Origin: an uncultured SAR86 cluster bacterium
Lineage (GTDB): Bacteria > Pseudomonadota > Gammaproteobacteria > Magnimaribacterales > D2472
NCBI GenBank assembly: GCA_905181595.1
Contig: CAJIYI010000001.1
Location: 1,124,768 to 1,188,767 of the forward strand
DNA length: 64,000 nucleotides
Direction of reading: 5' to 3'
Shown: one piece after another, positions 8,698-19,547 of the stretch
How the letters are laid out: the number at the start of each line of letters is the position of its first letter
How positions within the stretch are numbered: the first letter of the stretch is position 1
Notes under the pieces: generated by a model
What the model saw: the letters and a program-made list of their open reading frames with translations, nothing else
The model's database searches: none
Told to the model about the DNA's origin: nothing
Position numbers and translations under genes: made by a program

Positions 8698-10175
8698 TTT
8701 ATTTTTTCTCTTGAAAGTTTCTTAGTATCCTGTCGACTGGCTTCTAAATCTTGTAAATATTCATTGCTGATAGAAGTTGGATACTCGCCATTAAAAATTG
8801 AGATTTCAAAATTTTTAATCTCAGGATTGCCTTCTTGAGCTGAGGCGATAAGATCTTCAAGATCTTGATATATTAACCAATCAGCACCTATAACCCCTGC
8901 AACCTCTTCCTCGGTCCTGCCAGATGCTATTAACTCATCAGTAGCAGCCATATCTATTCCATATAAGTTTTGAAACTTGACTGGCGGAGCGGCAGAAGAA
9001 AAATAAACCTTGTTGGCACCGGCCTCTTTGGCCATCTCTATAATTTTCTGGCTTGTTGTGCCTCTTACAATTGAATCATCTACTAAGAGAACATTTTTAC
9101 CTTTAAACTCAAGATCTAAAATATTTAATTTTCGTCTCACTGATTTCTCACGCTCTTCTTGATACGGCATAATAAATGTTCTACCTATATATCTATTTTT
9201 TACAAAGCCATCCCTATAGGGAATATTTAACTCTGTAGCAACCTGAAGCGCAGCAGTTGTAGAGCTATCTGGTATAGGAATAACAACATCAATATCGTGA
9301 TCAGGATTCAGTTTTGTAATCTTGTTAGCAAGCTTTTGACCCATTCTCATGCGTGCTTTGTATACTGAAATTTGATCCAGTGTAGAGTCAGGTCTTGCTA
9401 GATAAACGTACTCAAATAAACAAGGAGTTGGTTCAGGGTTATCAGAGCATTGCTGGCTATGAAGCTGGCCTAGAGTATCAATAAATACAGCCTCGCCAGG
9501 AGCAACGTCCCTTAAAGTTGCATACCCAAGGGCAGAGAAAGAGGAGTTTTCAGAGGCAATAATATATTCTTTTTGAGTCTTACCCTGTCTTTCTCCAATC
9601 ACTAAAGGACGAATGCCTCTTGGATCTCTGAATGCTAATAGACCAAAGCCAGTAATCAATGCAAGAACAGCATAAGCTCCATGACATCGAGAATGAGTTT
9701 TTTTAACAGCCTGAAAAAAGTGTTTTGTTGAAGGTAAGATCGCTCTTTGTTTACCAAGCTCATGAGCAAAAATATTTAAAAGCACTTCCGAATCAGAATC
9801 AGTATTTAAATGGCGCATCTCCGCATGAAATAGCTCTCGAGCTAAGGTCTTCGAATTAGTTAAATTACCGTTATGTGCAAGACTAATTCCATAGGGTGAA
9901 TTGACATACATGGGTTGGGCAAATTCTTTTCCAGCACCCCCGGCAGTTGGGTATCTTACGTGCCCAATTCCGTAATGCCCTACCAGTTTATTCATATGAC
10001 TTTGATGAAAAACATCACGGACATAGCCCATTGATTTTCTGCTATGCAACCTTCCGTCATTATCGCAGACCACCATCCCTGCAGCATCTTGGCCTCGATG
10101 TTGAAGCATTAACAAAGACTCGTATATTGAGCTAGCTACATGCGTTTCAGACGATATACCTACAATTCCACACAT
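8694..10175 (-). CDS. purF: Amidophosphoribosyltransferase PurF
   Basis: First committed enzyme of purine synthesis: makes phosphoribosylamine from PRPP and glutamine. It starts MCGIVGI, so Cys2 becomes the N-terminal nucleophile of the glutaminase domain after Met removal (about residues 2-235). The phosphoribosyltransferase domain follows, with PRPP loop [15 protein letters not shown] near residue 365. The length (493 aa) is typical. The start shares bases with the cvpA stop (TAATG). It is the last gene of the long minus-strand block and sits behind cvpA as in E. coli and Pseudomonas. Confidence 0.97.
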   Translation of the reverse strand: MCGIVGISSETHVASSIYESLLMLQHRGQDAAGMVVCDNDGRLHSRKSMGYVRDVFHQSHMNKLVGHYGIGHVRYPTAGGAGKEFAQPMYVNSPYGISLAHNGNLTNSKTLARELFHAEMRHLNTDSDSEVLLNIFAHELGKQRAILPSTKHFFQAVKKTHSRCHGAYAVLALITGFGLLAFRDPRGIRPLVIGERQGKTQKEYIIASENSSFSALGYATLRDVAPGEAVFIDTLGQLHSQQCSDNPEPTPCLFEYVYLARPDSTLDQISVYKARMRMGQKLANKITKLNPDHDIDVVIPIPDSSTTAALQVATELNIPYRDGFVKNRYIGRTFIMPYQEEREKSVRRKLNILDLEFKGKNVLLVDDSIVRGTTSQKIIEMAKEAGANKVYFSSAAPPVKFQNLYGIDMAATDELIASGRTEEEVAGVIGADWLIYQDLEDLIASAQEGNPEIKNFEISIFNGEYPTSISNEYLQDLEASRQDTKKLSREKIN

Positions 10176-10711
10176 TATGTCTTACTGGTTGAAGTGATAT
10201 TGGAATCAAGCATAACTGAATTTTTATTAGAGATCATATCTTTAAAGAATTTTTCTGCTTCAGGTGCAAATTTTTCAAGCAAAGGGCCGCTTTTAGATTG
10301 CACTATAAAATCAGACTGCTTAATGCTTGCAGGTGTAATCAGATAAATAATTACAATTAATATAGTCCCTCTCATACATCCAAATAGAGCGCCAAGTAAC
10401 CTGTCTAAACCACCCATGCCTGACCAGTGAGTTAAGTTTTTAATAATTTTAATTGCAAATCCACCAGAGAATATAATCCCTGTAAAAATAATAAAAAGAG
10501 AAGCTATTCTTTTGAGTTCGTCGTTTGTAATGTAAACAGAAATATAAGGATCTAGATACTCATCTAAAAACATAGCTGCAGCAAATGCAAAAATCCATAA
10601 GGCTAGCGAAAGAGATTCTTGAATAAAGCCACGAAAAAAAGCAATTAAACCTGAAAGCAGGATTATGCCAAGTAATACGAAATCAAAACTAATAAAGTCT
10701 ATGGATTCCAA
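10175..10711 (-). CDS. cvpA: CvpA family membrane protein
   Basis: Inner-membrane protein first linked to colicin V production, precise activity unknown. Four hydrophobic helices are visible (about residues 9-25, 33-50, 65-85 and 103-124), with the CvpA features FRGFIQESLSL and GGLDRLLGALFGCMRG between helices. The 178-aa length fits. The position directly before purF is the conserved gammaproteobacterial arrangement and supports the call. It overlaps the upstream SPOR gene by 13 bases and purF by one base. Confidence 0.9.
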   Translation of the reverse strand: MESIDFISFDFVLLGIILLSGLIAFFRGFIQESLSLALWIFAFAAAMFLDEYLDPYISVYITNDELKRIASLFIIFTGIIFSGGFAIKIIKNLTHWSGMGGLDRLLGALFGCMRGTILIVIIYLITPASIKQSDFIVQSKSGPLLEKFAPEAEKFFKDMISNKNSVMLDSNITSTSKT

Positions 10712-11187
10712 GTGATAATTTCTCCCATAGTAATACCTGCAATCTTGTTAAGTACTGTCTGATTAGTTCGAATGTCGTCTTTAGACACAAAAGGTCCGAC
10801 CAGAACGGTAGTGAGAGTTTTATTGGATTCATTCGGTTTAGCAAATGCTGGGAAGCCATTGTCACCAAAGGATTGGATAACCTTGGTAACTGTTTCGGGT
10901 GACCCAAAAGCACCAACTTTATATACATAAAGATCGAAATCTATTTCCTCTATTATAGATTTTGCAGAAGCAATATTGTCTTGAATATCTACCGTAAAAT
11001 TACTATCTTCTATTTCTAATGGCTCCATGTTTGAAAAGTCCTCAGAGAGCTCAGATGCGATAGGGAGACTAGGAATAACAACCTTAGTTGTTGTCTGATA
11101 TTTTGGTTGAGGAGAGAGTGCAAAAATTAAGATCCAGATAACAATAGTAGAAGTAATAAAAATTCCTGCAAAACGATTAAAGTTCAT
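10699..11187 (-). CDS. dedD: SPOR-domain membrane protein (DedD-like)
   Basis: Short protein (162 aa) with one N-terminal transmembrane helix (about residues 7-25), a variable linker, and a C-terminal SPOR-type fold from about residue 84 (YVYKVGAFGSPETVTKV…TTVLVGPFVSKDDI). SPOR domains bind denuded septal peptidoglycan, and DedD is a nonessential cell-division protein. The assignment rests on the domain layout and the accD-(folC)-dedD-cvpA-purF gene order of related bacteria. The folC gene normally found between accD and dedD is absent here: accD ends one base before this start codon. Confidence 0.85.
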   Translation of the reverse strand: MNFNRFAGIFITSTIVIWILIFALSPQPKYQTTTKVVIPSLPIASELSEDFSNMEPLEIEDSNFTVDIQDNIASAKSIIEEIDFDLYVYKVGAFGSPETVTKVIQSFGDNGFPAFAKPNESNKTLTTVLVGPFVSKDDIRTNQTVLNKIAGITMGEIITWNP

Positions 11188-12048
11188 TTATGTCTCTGGA
11201 TATAATTTAGAAAGAAGACTGGCAAGCTTTTGGCGTAAGTCTTTTCTATGAACAATCATATCTATGGCACCATGCTCTAGAAGAAACTCTGATTTTTGAA
11301 AATCTTCAGGAAGATCAACTCTAACTGTTTGCTCGATAACTCTTCGTCCCGCAAAACCAACAAGAGCCTTAGGCTCGGCAATATTGATATCTCCAAGCAT
11401 TGCTAAGCTAGCAGAGACTCCACCATAAATTGGATCAACCATTACTGAAATATATGGCAGTTTAGCTGCTTTTAATTTTTCTAGAGCTGCGGCTGTTTTT
11501 GCCATTTGCATCAAAGAGATCATAGATTCTTGCATTCGCGCTCCACCACTAGTTGCAAAGCATATAAAAGGTGTTTTGCTTGCTATTGCAGCATCGACAC
11601 CTTGAACAAATTTTGTGCCAACTACTCCCCCCATTGATCCACCCATGTATCTAAATTCAAAAGCAGCAACAACAATGCTTCTTCCCTCTAATCTACCCTT
11701 CCCAATCAGAATGGCTTCCTCTTCTCCAGTCAAGGCAACTGCCTCTTTAATCCTTTGAGAATATGCCTTTGTGTCTTTAAATTTTAAAATATCCTTCGTA
11801 GTAATATTAGTCGCAAGATCCTCAAAAACTCCCCCATCAAAGAAGAATGACATTCTTGTTCGAGCTCCCACTCTAAGATGATGATCGCACTTGGGGCAAA
11901 CAAATAGAGATTTCTCTAGCTCAGGCTGATAAAGAATTGCCTCGCAGGCAGGGCAGTTATTCCAAAGACCATCTGGGACTTTACTTTTGGGAGACTTGGG
12001 TTCGCTGTTTGCTCCAATAGAAGGGATTAATCTTGTTAGCCAATTCAT
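11188..12048 (-). CDS. accD: Acetyl-CoA carboxylase carboxyltransferase subunit beta
   Basis: Beta subunit of the carboxyltransferase that makes malonyl-CoA for fatty acid synthesis, cytoplasmic, partner of AccA (not in window). The N-terminus has the four-cysteine zinc ribbon (NCPACEAILY, then FVCPKCDHH), followed by the crotonase-like domain with SGGARMQES and GGVSASLAMLGDI. The 286-aa length is standard. The start overlaps the trpA stop by four bases (ATGA), so it is probably co-transcribed with trp genes. This subunit is distinct from the biotin-dependent carboxylase subunits at 48.4-52 kb. Confidence 0.97.
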   Translation of the reverse strand: MNWLTRLIPSIGANSEPKSPKSKVPDGLWNNCPACEAILYQPELEKSLFVCPKCDHHLRVGARTRMSFFFDGGVFEDLATNITTKDILKFKDTKAYSQRIKEAVALTGEEEAILIGKGRLEGRSIVVAAFEFRYMGGSMGGVVGTKFVQGVDAAIASKTPFICFATSGGARMQESMISLMQMAKTAAALEKLKAAKLPYISVMVDPIYGGVSASLAMLGDINIAEPKALVGFAGRRVIEQTVRVDLPEDFQKSEFLLEHGAIDMIVHRKDLRQKLASLLSKLYPET

Positions 12049-12833
12049 GGATTTATAGCTGCTGAAATTTCATTAAGGTAATTGTATATTTTTTTATAAT
12101 CTTTTTTTTCAGATAGCTCTTGAATCATTTCCACTAAAACAGAGCCAATTACCACTCCATCAGATATTTGACTTAACGCTCGAGCATCAGATGCCGTTTT
12201 AATTCCAAATCCAGCCAATACAGGCAAATTAGTACTGTTTCTAATGTTAAGTATGTTTTTTTGAATTTCATCCTCATTGAGGTTAGAGGCTCCCGTGACC
12301 CCTCTAAGAGTTACATAATAAATAAAACCTGAACTGCTCATACAAATCTTTTGAATGCGATCATTGTCTGTGGTGGGCGAAATTAGTGAAATTGATGCAA
12401 TATTTTTATTCTGGATTCCAATATCTTCTAGACTGCTTTCTCCAGGAACATCAACAATCAAAACAGCATCTGTTCCTCTTTCATGAATAGATTCCAGCGC
12501 TTTTGAGTTAGCTAGAAAAGTATTGATATACCCCATTAATATTACGGGTGTCTCTGAGTCCTTGCTTCTAAACTCCTCAACAAGAGAAAAAATCATATCT
12601 AGAGATGTATTAGCCTGCAATGCTCGGTCATGAGCTGCCTGAATAATTGGGCCCTCTGCTATTGGATCAGTAAACGGAACTCCCAGCTCAATAATATCAA
12701 CTCCAGATAATACAAATTGATGCATCAACTCTAGGGTTGTACTTATATCTGGATCTCCAGCTACTAAATATGCAACCAATGCTTTTTTTGAGTTTTCTTT
12801 TAAAGAAGCAAACTTTCTTTCCAGCCTAATCAA
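12045..12833 (-). CDS. trpA: Tryptophan synthase alpha subunit
   Basis: Cleaves indole-3-glycerol phosphate to indole and glyceraldehyde 3-phosphate, passing indole to TrpB. Catalytic Glu and Asp lie in [21 protein letters not shown]; the phosphate-binding end is [13 protein letters not shown] and GVVIGSVLV. The open frame extends upstream to 12950, but that part is the 3' end of trpB read in another frame. I place the start at a TTG at 12833 ([13 protein letters not shown]…), overlapping the trpB stop. This gives 262 aa, close to E. coli TrpA at 268. Translation is probably coupled to trpB. Confidence 0.93.
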   Translation of the reverse strand: MIRLERKFASLKENSKKALVAYLVAGDPDISTTLELMHQFVLSGVDIIELGVPFTDPIAEGPIIQAAHDRALQANTSLDMIFSLVEEFRSKDSETPVILMGYINTFLANSKALESIHERGTDAVLIVDVPGESSLEDIGIQNKNIASISLISPTTDNDRIQKICMSSSGFIYYVTLRGVTGASNLNEDEIQKNILNIRNSTNLPVLAGFGIKTASDARALSQISDGVVIGSVLVEMIQELSEKKDYKKIYNYLNEISAAINP

Positions 12834-14031
12834 GAGAAATTCCGTCCATGGTGGCAACAGTATTAATATCTTTGTCCCCTCTTCCAGAGACATTAATAAC
12901 AATATTATCCTTTTTATTAAATTTGCCTGAGAGATGATCCAATGCAGCAAAAGCGTGAGCTGTTTCTAATGCAGGCATAATTCCCTCTAATCGAGTAACC
13001 ATATGGAATGCATCAAGCGCTTCCTTATCATTAACCGCCAAGTAGATAGCTCTCCCAGAATCTTTTAAGTTTGAGTGCTCTGGACCAACTCCCGGATAAT
13101 CTAGTCCAGCTGAAACCGAATGGGTGTCTATCACTTGTCCATTTTCATCCTGCATCAAATAACTTTTTGCACCGTGCAAAATACCTGGATGTCCATCATT
13201 CAAGGGCGCGGCATGCTTACCAGTTTCGATGCCACTTCCTGCAGCCTCAACTCCGATCAATTGAACCTCGGGATCGGAAACAAAAGGGTAAAAAATGCCC
13301 ATTGCGTTAGATCCTCCTCCAACACAAGCAATGATCGCTTCAGGAAAAGCATTAAAGTGCTCTATAGATTGATCACGCAACTCTCTGCCTACAATAGAAT
13401 TGAAGTCTCTGACAATCATTGGGTATGGATGAGGGCCCGTAACACTTCCAATAATATAATAGGTATCATCTATATTAGTTACCCAATCTCTCATGGCTTC
13501 ATTTAGAGCATCTTTTAATGTGGCTGTACCAGAATCAACCGCATGCACTTCTGCGCCGAGCAGCTTTATACGATAAACGTTCAAGGACTGCCTTTGGACA
13601 TCTGCAGCACCCATATAAATGTGGCATTCTAAACCCAACCTTGCTGCTACTGTTGCAGTGGCTACGCCATGTTGACCAGCCCCAGTTTCTGCAATAATAC
13701 GTTTTTTGCCCATCGCCTTAGCTAAAAGGATTTGACCTACAGTATTATTAATTTTGTGAGCGCCTGTATGATTTAAATCTTCGCGTTTTAACCAGATATT
13801 CGGGCCATCGTAATGCTTGGTAAGCCTGTCTGCAAAATACAATGGAGATGGTCGTCCAACAAAGTGGCATAAATCTTGATCAATTTGTTTTAAAAAATCA
13901 GGATCACTTTTTAATTGATCGTAAGTATCTTCAAGTTCTTTCAAGGCAAACATGAGAGTTTCTGGAACAAATTTCCCCCCATAATTACCAAAGAAGCCGT
14001 CTGAATTAGGTAAATCCCGTAAATTATCCAT
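12826..14031 (-). CDS. trpB: Tryptophan synthase beta subunit
   Basis: PLP enzyme that joins indole and serine to make tryptophan. The PLP lysine is in the motif [11 protein letters not shown], the phosphate-binding loop is [12 protein letters not shown], and the N-terminus ([16 protein letters not shown]) is characteristic. The 401-aa length is normal. It overlaps trpF by eight bases upstream and trpA downstream, so trpF-trpB-trpA form a tight unit. Many gammaproteobacteria keep trpF beside truA and accD but have trpBA elsewhere, so their inclusion here is a lineage feature. Confidence 0.97.
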   Translation of the reverse strand: MDNLRDLPNSDGFFGNYGGKFVPETLMFALKELEDTYDQLKSDPDFLKQIDQDLCHFVGRPSPLYFADRLTKHYDGPNIWLKREDLNHTGAHKINNTVGQILLAKAMGKKRIIAETGAGQHGVATATVAARLGLECHIYMGAADVQRQSLNVYRIKLLGAEVHAVDSGTATLKDALNEAMRDWVTNIDDTYYIIGSVTGPHPYPMIVRDFNSIVGRELRDQSIEHFNAFPEAIIACVGGGSNAMGIFYPFVSDPEVQLIGVEAAGSGIETGKHAAPLNDGHPGILHGAKSYLMQDENGQVIDTHSVSAGLDYPGVGPEHSNLKDSGRAIYLAVNDKEALDAFHMVTRLEGIMPALETAHAFAALDHLSGKFNKKDNIVINVSGRGDKDINTVATMDGISLD

Positions 14032-14632
14032 GATTGAATGCTGTCATTATCTCTGCCATTAATTTGTTATCTTTGATTGCGAGTTCTGATTCTACCCCAG
14101 AGTTAATATCAATACACCAAGAGTTCAAAGAAATTGCAGATTGAATATTATGAGGATTGATGCCGCCAGCCAATATAAATTTCTTGCTTAAATCCATGTT
14201 TTCTAACAAAGTCCAATCAAAGGATTTACCAGTTCCACCAGATAAATGCTCAGAAAATGTTTCTAGCAAAATAGCTTGCGCAGATGGAAAGTTATCAATC
14301 ATGAGTAAAGACTGTTTATCTTTAACTGGAATACTTTTCCAAAATGGTTGATGAAACTGTCTACAGAAATCATCAGACTCATCACCATGAAACTGTAAAA
14401 TAGTATTGGGTAAAATTTCTATGGTCTGCTGCACCTCTTGAATTGATGGATTGACAAAAACACTTACAGGAACAGTCTGGCAAAAATTAAAATCTACAAG
14501 CTGGGCTATAAAGTTGGGCTCAACTTTTCTAGGGCTTTGCTCTGCAAAGATAAATCCTACGAAGTCAGCATTAAGATCGCATGCATGCCTTAAAGAATCT
14601 AAGTTATTTAGTCCGCAAAATTTAATTTTCAT
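14024..14632 (-). CDS. trpF: Phosphoribosylanthranilate isomerase
   Basis: Amadori rearrangement of phosphoribosylanthranilate in tryptophan synthesis. It is a small TIM barrel of 202 aa. KIKFCGLNN contains the catalytic Cys near the N-terminus, and Asp in [10 protein letters not shown] near the C-terminus is the general acid region. [22 protein letters not shown] and [10 protein letters not shown] are standard family segments. A stand-alone trpF between truA and trpB is typical of Pseudomonas-like relatives. It overlaps truA by four bases. Confidence 0.95.
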   Translation of the reverse strand: MKIKFCGLNNLDSLRHACDLNADFVGFIFAEQSPRKVEPNFIAQLVDFNFCQTVPVSVFVNPSIQEVQQTIEILPNTILQFHGDESDDFCRQFHQPFWKSIPVKDKQSLLMIDNFPSAQAILLETFSEHLSGGTGKSFDWTLLENMDLSKKFILAGGINPHNIQSAISLNSWCIDINSGVESELAIKDNKLMAEIMTAFNHG

Positions 14633-15426
14633 TTATTTAAAGGTAATAAAAGACTTAAAAAAGAATTTGAACGAGTGGGTTTTATCAAGGAAAAATTCTT
14701 ATATTCGGCTCCTAGAAAAAATAAGCCTTGAGCTTGAGCTGTTTTACCAGCATTGATTCTATTCTCAGATTCTAAAATATCTTGCATGCTTTTCTGCAAT
14801 CTTCCTGCAGACCTCTCCAATAAAGTACCAACAATTATCCTCACCATATTATACAAATAAGCATTGGCGGTGATTGTAACTACAATAAAATCTTCTTTTT
14901 TGCTTATCTCAATACTATCAATCGTCCTAACAGGATTGTTTGAAGTGCATTTCGAGCCCCTAAATGAACTAAAGTTGTGAGTTCCTATTAAAAAATTTGA
15001 TTCATTTTGCATCAAATCAATGTCTATATTATTTTTCTCCCAAAATACATAATCTTTTAAAAAAATTGGTCGAGTAGAGCCAGTATAAATAATGTATGCA
15101 TAGGTTCTTTTAATCGCATCAAACCTAGAATGAAAATCTTTGGGTGCTTCTTGCAATGAAGTTACAGATACGGAGTCAGGCAAGGCAGAGTTTATGCCCC
15201 TCAACCATTGCTCAAGGGTTCTGCTATCAACTGATTCAAAATCAAATACTTGCCCAAGAGAATGAACACCAGCATCTGTTCTGCCTGAATAATTTATTGT
15301 ATTGGTTAGCCGACCTACAGATGAGATGGCTTTTTCAAGGGTACCTTGAACAGATTGAGCATTTTTTTGAGATTGAAATCCTGAAAAGCTAGAGCCATCA
15401 TATTCACATGCTCCAACAAATTTCAC
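14629..15426 (-). CDS. truA: tRNA pseudouridine synthase A
   Basis: Modifies uridines 38-40 in the tRNA anticodon stem. The catalytic Asp is residue 51 in YSGRTDAGVHSLGQV, and the N-terminus VGACEYDGSSFSGFQ is the family signature. The C-terminal half contains YLYNMVRIIVGTLLE. The length (265 aa) is standard. It lies between the fimV-like gene and trpF, matching the conserved asd-fimV-truA-trpF order. The gap to the upstream fragment is only three bases. Confidence 0.96.
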   Translation of the reverse strand: MKFVGACEYDGSSFSGFQSQKNAQSVQGTLEKAISSVGRLTNTINYSGRTDAGVHSLGQVFDFESVDSRTLEQWLRGINSALPDSVSVTSLQEAPKDFHSRFDAIKRTYAYIIYTGSTRPIFLKDYVFWEKNNIDIDLMQNESNFLIGTHNFSSFRGSKCTSNNPVRTIDSIEISKKEDFIVVTITANAYLYNMVRIIVGTLLERSAGRLQKSMQDILESENRINAGKTAQAQGLFFLGAEYKNFSLIKPTRSNSFLSLLLPLNK

Positions 15427-15429
15427 GAT

Positions 15430-16809
15430 TTATTTTTTTTGATCTAAAAGTTCCTTTGCAGCCGAAAGGATAGATGGGTTAGTTGAGCTGGAAAGTAACT
15501 TTTCAAGAATCATTTCCGCATTTTTCCAATCATTCATATCAATGTATGTTCTAACAAGATCTAGCTCCTGCGTTTCGATATCATTGGTAATACTTAAGAT
15601 TAGATTGAAATATAGCGGAATCATCTTGCTGAAATTCATCTTCAACCGCAGTTTTAGTAAACGAAGGTTTTCGATTTAAGCGAATCAAAACGAAAGCAAT
15701 TACAAAACCTAGAATTAAAGACAGTAAAGCAACCCATATAAGATCTTTTAATTGAAATGCTCTCGAAGAACCAGTTGATACTTCAGTTAAATTAGCCTCA
15801 GAAGCACTTAATGAAATAATTGAAGTATTTTTTTCAATTATTTCTGAACCAGATAAATTCAGAATTTTTATTTATGCTAGTATCTAACATCTCTGAAGCC
15901 TTGGTATCTAGATTTAAAGCATCGCTTTTACCAATCTCTTCTAATTGTAATTTGTGGCTTTTCTGGAGCAGTCAGTATTAACTGTCTACCAGAAATAGTT
16001 GCTGATTTTGTTGGAAGAGAAGACATAAAATTAATTGATTGTCTTGCATCGTTGTTTTCTGTAGACATAACTAAATCTGAAGATGGCATCACAAGATCAA
16101 CATCATTTCTAACTAAATTAATATTCTCATCAATAAAAGCATTGGGATTTTCTAGATAAAACGCCCACATAATTTGATATATAGATGCTTCATAATTATC
16201 TCTTCACAGATTGGGCGACACTCCACATTGTTTCAATATTTTCACTCTTAACTGCCTTAGGAGACAGCGCTAAACTAGGGCAATGGAGAAGGTATTGTTT
16301 CATCCGGCTCAGAAGATAGCTGGGAACTTTGAGCAGGCTCAATAAAACCTGTATCAGATTCGCCTGCTATAGCAGCCTGATATCATACCTTTGAGGGTTA
16401 CCATATATTTTTTTGGCTGGAAGTTTAAAAGATAGCTCTCTAGGAGATTGCTCTTTTAAGAGTATTCTGTGGCAAAAAGATAAAAATATCTTTGGAAGTT
16501 TGATTCGCCCGCTCTTAACCTAAAAGAAAAGTATGTATCTTGAAAGTTAACTGGTAATGCAAGGGTTAGTCTCTTAAAAGCATCCATATCCTCGAACAAA
16601 AGATATTCCAGGGCTGTCTCTGATAGAGGATCATTTGATTTGAAATCATTTAGCTCAATATCATTTTCATTCAATGAGGGAAGATTATTGATTTGTATTG
16701 AAATTAAATAATTGCCGCTGGTATTAATTGATACTTCAGGGCTTCCAATAATTCCCTTGGCTTGAGCAATAGGAATAAATAAAGTTAGGAGGATAAAAAA
16801 ATTTTTCAT
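15430..16809 (-). pseudogene. fimV: FimV/TspA-like polar hub protein, broken by several frameshifts
   Basis: Pieces of one gene in alternating frames. The N-terminus (16456-16809) has a signal peptide ([17 protein letters not shown]) and a FimV N-domain segment. Then come ELSFKLPAKKIYG (about 16390-16440), a polar linker, a LysM-region segment MWSVAQSVKRDNYEASIYQIMWAFYLENPNAFI (shifts near 16200), a transmembrane helix (about 15680-15730) and the FimV C-terminal ELDLVRTYIDMNDWKNAEMILEKLL (15430-15600). Shifts lie near 16455, 16370, 16200, 15930 and 15600. FimV/HubP proteins organise the cell pole and bind peptidoglycan. The position between asd and truA fits. Repaired length would be about 460 aa, short for the family. 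Frameshifts are probably sequence errors. Confidence 0.82.
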
Positions 16810-17831
16810 TAAAACTTATTTGTTGCAAGCAGCCTTTCTGCAATTTGAACTGCATTTAATGCAGCACCTTTTCCATAAACATTATCCGCTACAATCCATA
16901 ATGAAACCCAATTTTGTTCAGCAAGTTCTTGCACTCTAATCCTTCCAACAAAAACTTCCTCAGTATCATTTGCATGCTCAACTGGGGTTGGATATTCTAA
17001 TTTTTTAGGATTATCAATCACCTGAATGCCTTCTGAATTTTTGAGCAATTGAATCAGATGATCGCGTGATGTATTTTTAGATATTTTGCAAAATACTGCT
17101 TCTGAATGTCCGTTAAAGACTGGCACCCTGACGCATGTTGCTTGAACAAAAATATTTGGATCAAGAATTTTATGAGTTTCCCAGGTTAGTTTCATTTCTT
17201 CTTTTGTAAAGTCATTGTCTAAAAAAACATCGCACTGAGGAATAACATTAAAAGCAATTTGCTTAGGGTAGACGCTTGGAGGCCCAGAAGAATCTGAAAA
17301 ATAGGTTTGATTATGCAGCTCCTCTAGTGCGGCTTTTCCAGTACCAGATACCGCTTGATATGTTGCTACATTCATCAACTCAATATTTAATTCATCGTGA
17401 ATAGGTTTTAAGGCCATCAATAATTGCGCAGTAGAGCAATTAGGATTTGCAATTAACGCAGGTCCTTTAAGCTCATCAAGAAGGCTACCATTTATCTCGG
17501 GAATAATTAGCGGGACATCTTCTTCATATCTAAAATGAGAAGAGAGGTCTATAACATAGGTGCCAACTTCAACAAAAGCTCTTGCGTATTTTGCTGCGAT
17601 TGATGAGCCAGCTGCAAAAATGATTAAGTCAACGGATTCGGGTTGAAATGATTTAAGAGATTGAACTTCATAATCCACGCCATTGAAGCTGATATTGCTT
17701 CCAACCGTTGAGTTGCCCAATGGAATAAAATCTTTTACAGGATACGATTTTTTTTCTAGTAATTTAATAATCTTGGTACCCACTACTCCAGTGGCTCCAA
17801 TAAGCGCAAGATTTATAGAAGCACTACTCAT
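16809..17831 (-). CDS. asd: Aspartate-semialdehyde dehydrogenase
   Basis: Reduces aspartyl phosphate to aspartate semialdehyde, the branch point to lysine/diaminopimelate, threonine and methionine. NADP-binding GATGVVG is at the N-terminus, active-site Cys132 is in [10 protein letters not shown], and substrate-binding [11 protein letters not shown] lies in the C-terminal domain. The 340-aa length is normal. Its stop shares a base with the fimV-like start (TAATG), and its start overlaps leuB by eight bases. The leuB-asd-fimV order is conserved in relatives. Confidence 0.97.
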   Translation of the reverse strand: MSSASINLALIGATGVVGTKIIKLLEKKSYPVKDFIPLGNSTVGSNISFNGVDYEVQSLKSFQPESVDLIIFAAGSSIAAKYARAFVEVGTYVIDLSSHFRYEEDVPLIIPEINGSLLDELKGPALIANPNCSTAQLLMALKPIHDELNIELMNVATYQAVSGTGKAALEELHNQTYFSDSSGPPSVYPKQIAFNVIPQCDVFLDNDFTKEEMKLTWETHKILDPNIFVQATCVRVPVFNGHSEAVFCKISKNTSRDHLIQLLKNSEGIQVIDNPKKLEYPTPVEHANDTEEVFVGRIRVQELAEQNWVSLWIVADNVYGKGAALNAVQIAERLLATNKF

Positions 17832-18900
17832 TTTTCATAAAGTTTATTAGGATTGGTGCGACTTCAGAAGTTTTAATGAAATCTGAGCTTGTTGATATGT
17901 CCTTGGTTCTATGACCTTCCTGGATAAAATGCTTAATAGCAGATTCAATTTTTACAGCAAGATCTTTTCTGCCTAAGGAGTATTCAAGCGCCATAGCCAA
18001 AGAAGAAATCATAGCAAGTGGATTTGCTATACCCTGCCCTGCAATATCAGGTGCGCTTCCATGACAAGGCTCATACATTCCTTGCCCCGAACTATTCAAT
18101 GATGCTGAGGGTAACATTCCTATAGAGCCAGTTAGAGTTGCTGCAATATCAGATAAAATGTCGCCAAAAAGATTGCTAGAAACAATAACATCATATTGAT
18201 TAGGATTAAGCACTAGCTGCATCGCAGTATTGTCAGCAAGCTGATGTGATAATTCAACCTCTGGATAATCAGGACCCATTTCAGTGACAATGCCTCGCCA
18301 AAATTTTGATACCTCTAAAACGTTTGCTTTTTCAACTGAGCATAATTTTTTGTTTCTACTCATCGCAGCTTCAAATGCAACTTTAGCAATTCGCCTTATC
18401 TCGTCTTCGTTGTAAACCATCGTATTAAATGCATATTTAGGATCCGAATCCTCAACCAAGCCGCGAGGCTCACCGAAATACACTCCCCCAGTAAGCTCTC
18501 TCACGATTAAAATATCTAGATTTTCTATAATGTGATTCTTTAATGGTGATGCAGATGCTAATTCATTGAATAAAAAGGCAGGTCTAAGATTCGCAAACAA
18601 TCCAAGTGACTTTCTTAATCCCAATAATGCTTGCTCAGGTCGAAGATCCCAACCAAGATGCTCCCATTGGGGGCCTCCTACTGCTCCAAATAATACTGCA
18701 TCTGAATTTTTTGCTATTTCTAGGGTTTCTTCTGTCAATGGCTTTCCGTAAAGATCATAAGAGGTACCACCTACATCGCGCTCTAAAACATTAAAGTCAA
18801 GATCATTAGATGCTTTCAGGTAATCCAAGACTTCAACCGCTGAAGTTGTAACTTCTTTGCCAATACCATCGCCGGGAAGAATTAAAATTTGTTTAGTCAT
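17824..18900 (-). CDS. leuB: 3-Isopropylmalate dehydrogenase
   Basis: Oxidative decarboxylation of 3-isopropylmalate in leucine synthesis. It begins [12 protein letters not shown], contains the LeuB segment [13 protein letters not shown] rather than an isocitrate-dehydrogenase loop, and the metal/NAD region [12 protein letters not shown] followed by [18 protein letters not shown]. The length (358 aa) is typical. It follows leuD by 14 bases and overlaps asd. leuA is not in this window. Confidence 0.97.
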   Translation of the reverse strand: MTKQILILPGDGIGKEVTTSAVEVLDYLKASNDLDFNVLERDVGGTSYDLYGKPLTEETLEIAKNSDAVLFGAVGGPQWEHLGWDLRPEQALLGLRKSLGLFANLRPAFLFNELASASPLKNHIIENLDILIVRELTGGVYFGEPRGLVEDSDPKYAFNTMVYNEDEIRRIAKVAFEAAMSRNKKLCSVEKANVLEVSKFWRGIVTEMGPDYPEVELSHQLADNTAMQLVLNPNQYDVIVSSNLFGDILSDIAATLTGSIGMLPSASLNSSGQGMYEPCHGSAPDIAGQGIANPLAMISSLAMALEYSLGRKDLAVKIESAIKHFIQEGHRTKDISTSSDFIKTSEVAPILINFMKNE

Positions 18901-18914
18901 GTTTTGTAAAGAAT

Positions 18915-19547
18915 TTATTTAAAAAGCCAAGGTCTTTTCTGGCTATAGCTCAACTCAAAAGCTTCAATACTGCCTTTGTCTTTCATTGTAATATCAACAT
19001 CATCAAGATTATGAATGATGCGATTCAATAAATTATCATCAACATTAAACGGTATTGAAATATCAGACCCAACCGTTAGCTCCTTAGAAACCAGGCTAAT
19101 AGAAATGTTTTGGGGGGACTGAGCTGATAATTCAAATAATATATTTATATCTTTCTTGGATAGCTGAATAGGTAAAACTTGATTTTTAAAACAATTATTA
19201 TAAAAAATATCTCCAAAGGAACTAGCAATTACTGCTTTAAATCCAAAGTCTCTTAAAGCCCAAGCAGCATGCTCTCGACTAGATCCACATCCAAAATTAT
19301 CTCTTGCAAGAAGAATCTGAGAGTCCTGAAAGGGTGGTTGATTAAGAATAAAATCTATATTTATTTCCCTTTGATTAGAAGTCATACCAAGCAAGCCTTT
19401 ATCAAGATATCTCCAGCCATCAAAGAGATAGTCTCCAAAACCAAATTTTTTAATAGACTTTAAATATTCTGTTGGGATAATTTGATCGGTATCAATATTA
19501 TCGCGATCAAATGGGGCGACAACACCCTGAATTATTTCGCTGCTCAT
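18915..19547 (-). CDS. leuD: 3-Isopropylmalate dehydratase small subunit
   Basis: Small subunit of isopropylmalate isomerase, the partner of LeuC. The swivel-domain signature [15 protein letters not shown] is at the N-terminus and [18 protein letters not shown] holds the substrate-binding loop. The 210-aa length is normal. It overlaps leuC by four bases, which would couple the two subunits in translation. Confidence 0.97.
   Translation of the reverse strand: MSSEIIQGVVAPFDRDNIDTDQIIPTEYLKSIKKFGFGDYLFDGWRYLDKGLLGMTSNQREINIDFILNQPPFQDSQILLARDNFGCGSSREHAAWALRDFGFKAVIASSFGDIFYNNCFKNQVLPIQLSKKDINILFELSAQSPQNISISLVSKELTVGSDISIPFNVDDNLLNRIIHNLDDVDITMKDKGSIEAFELSYSQKRPWLFK

Noticed and set aside
12834..12950. 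N-terminal extension of TrpA
   Set aside because: These codons are the end of trpB read in another frame; TrpA homologues begin at about the RLERKF segment.
13120..13506. 128-codon plus-strand frame opposite trpB
   Set aside because: Antisense shadow of a well conserved gene, with no family signature or ribosome site.
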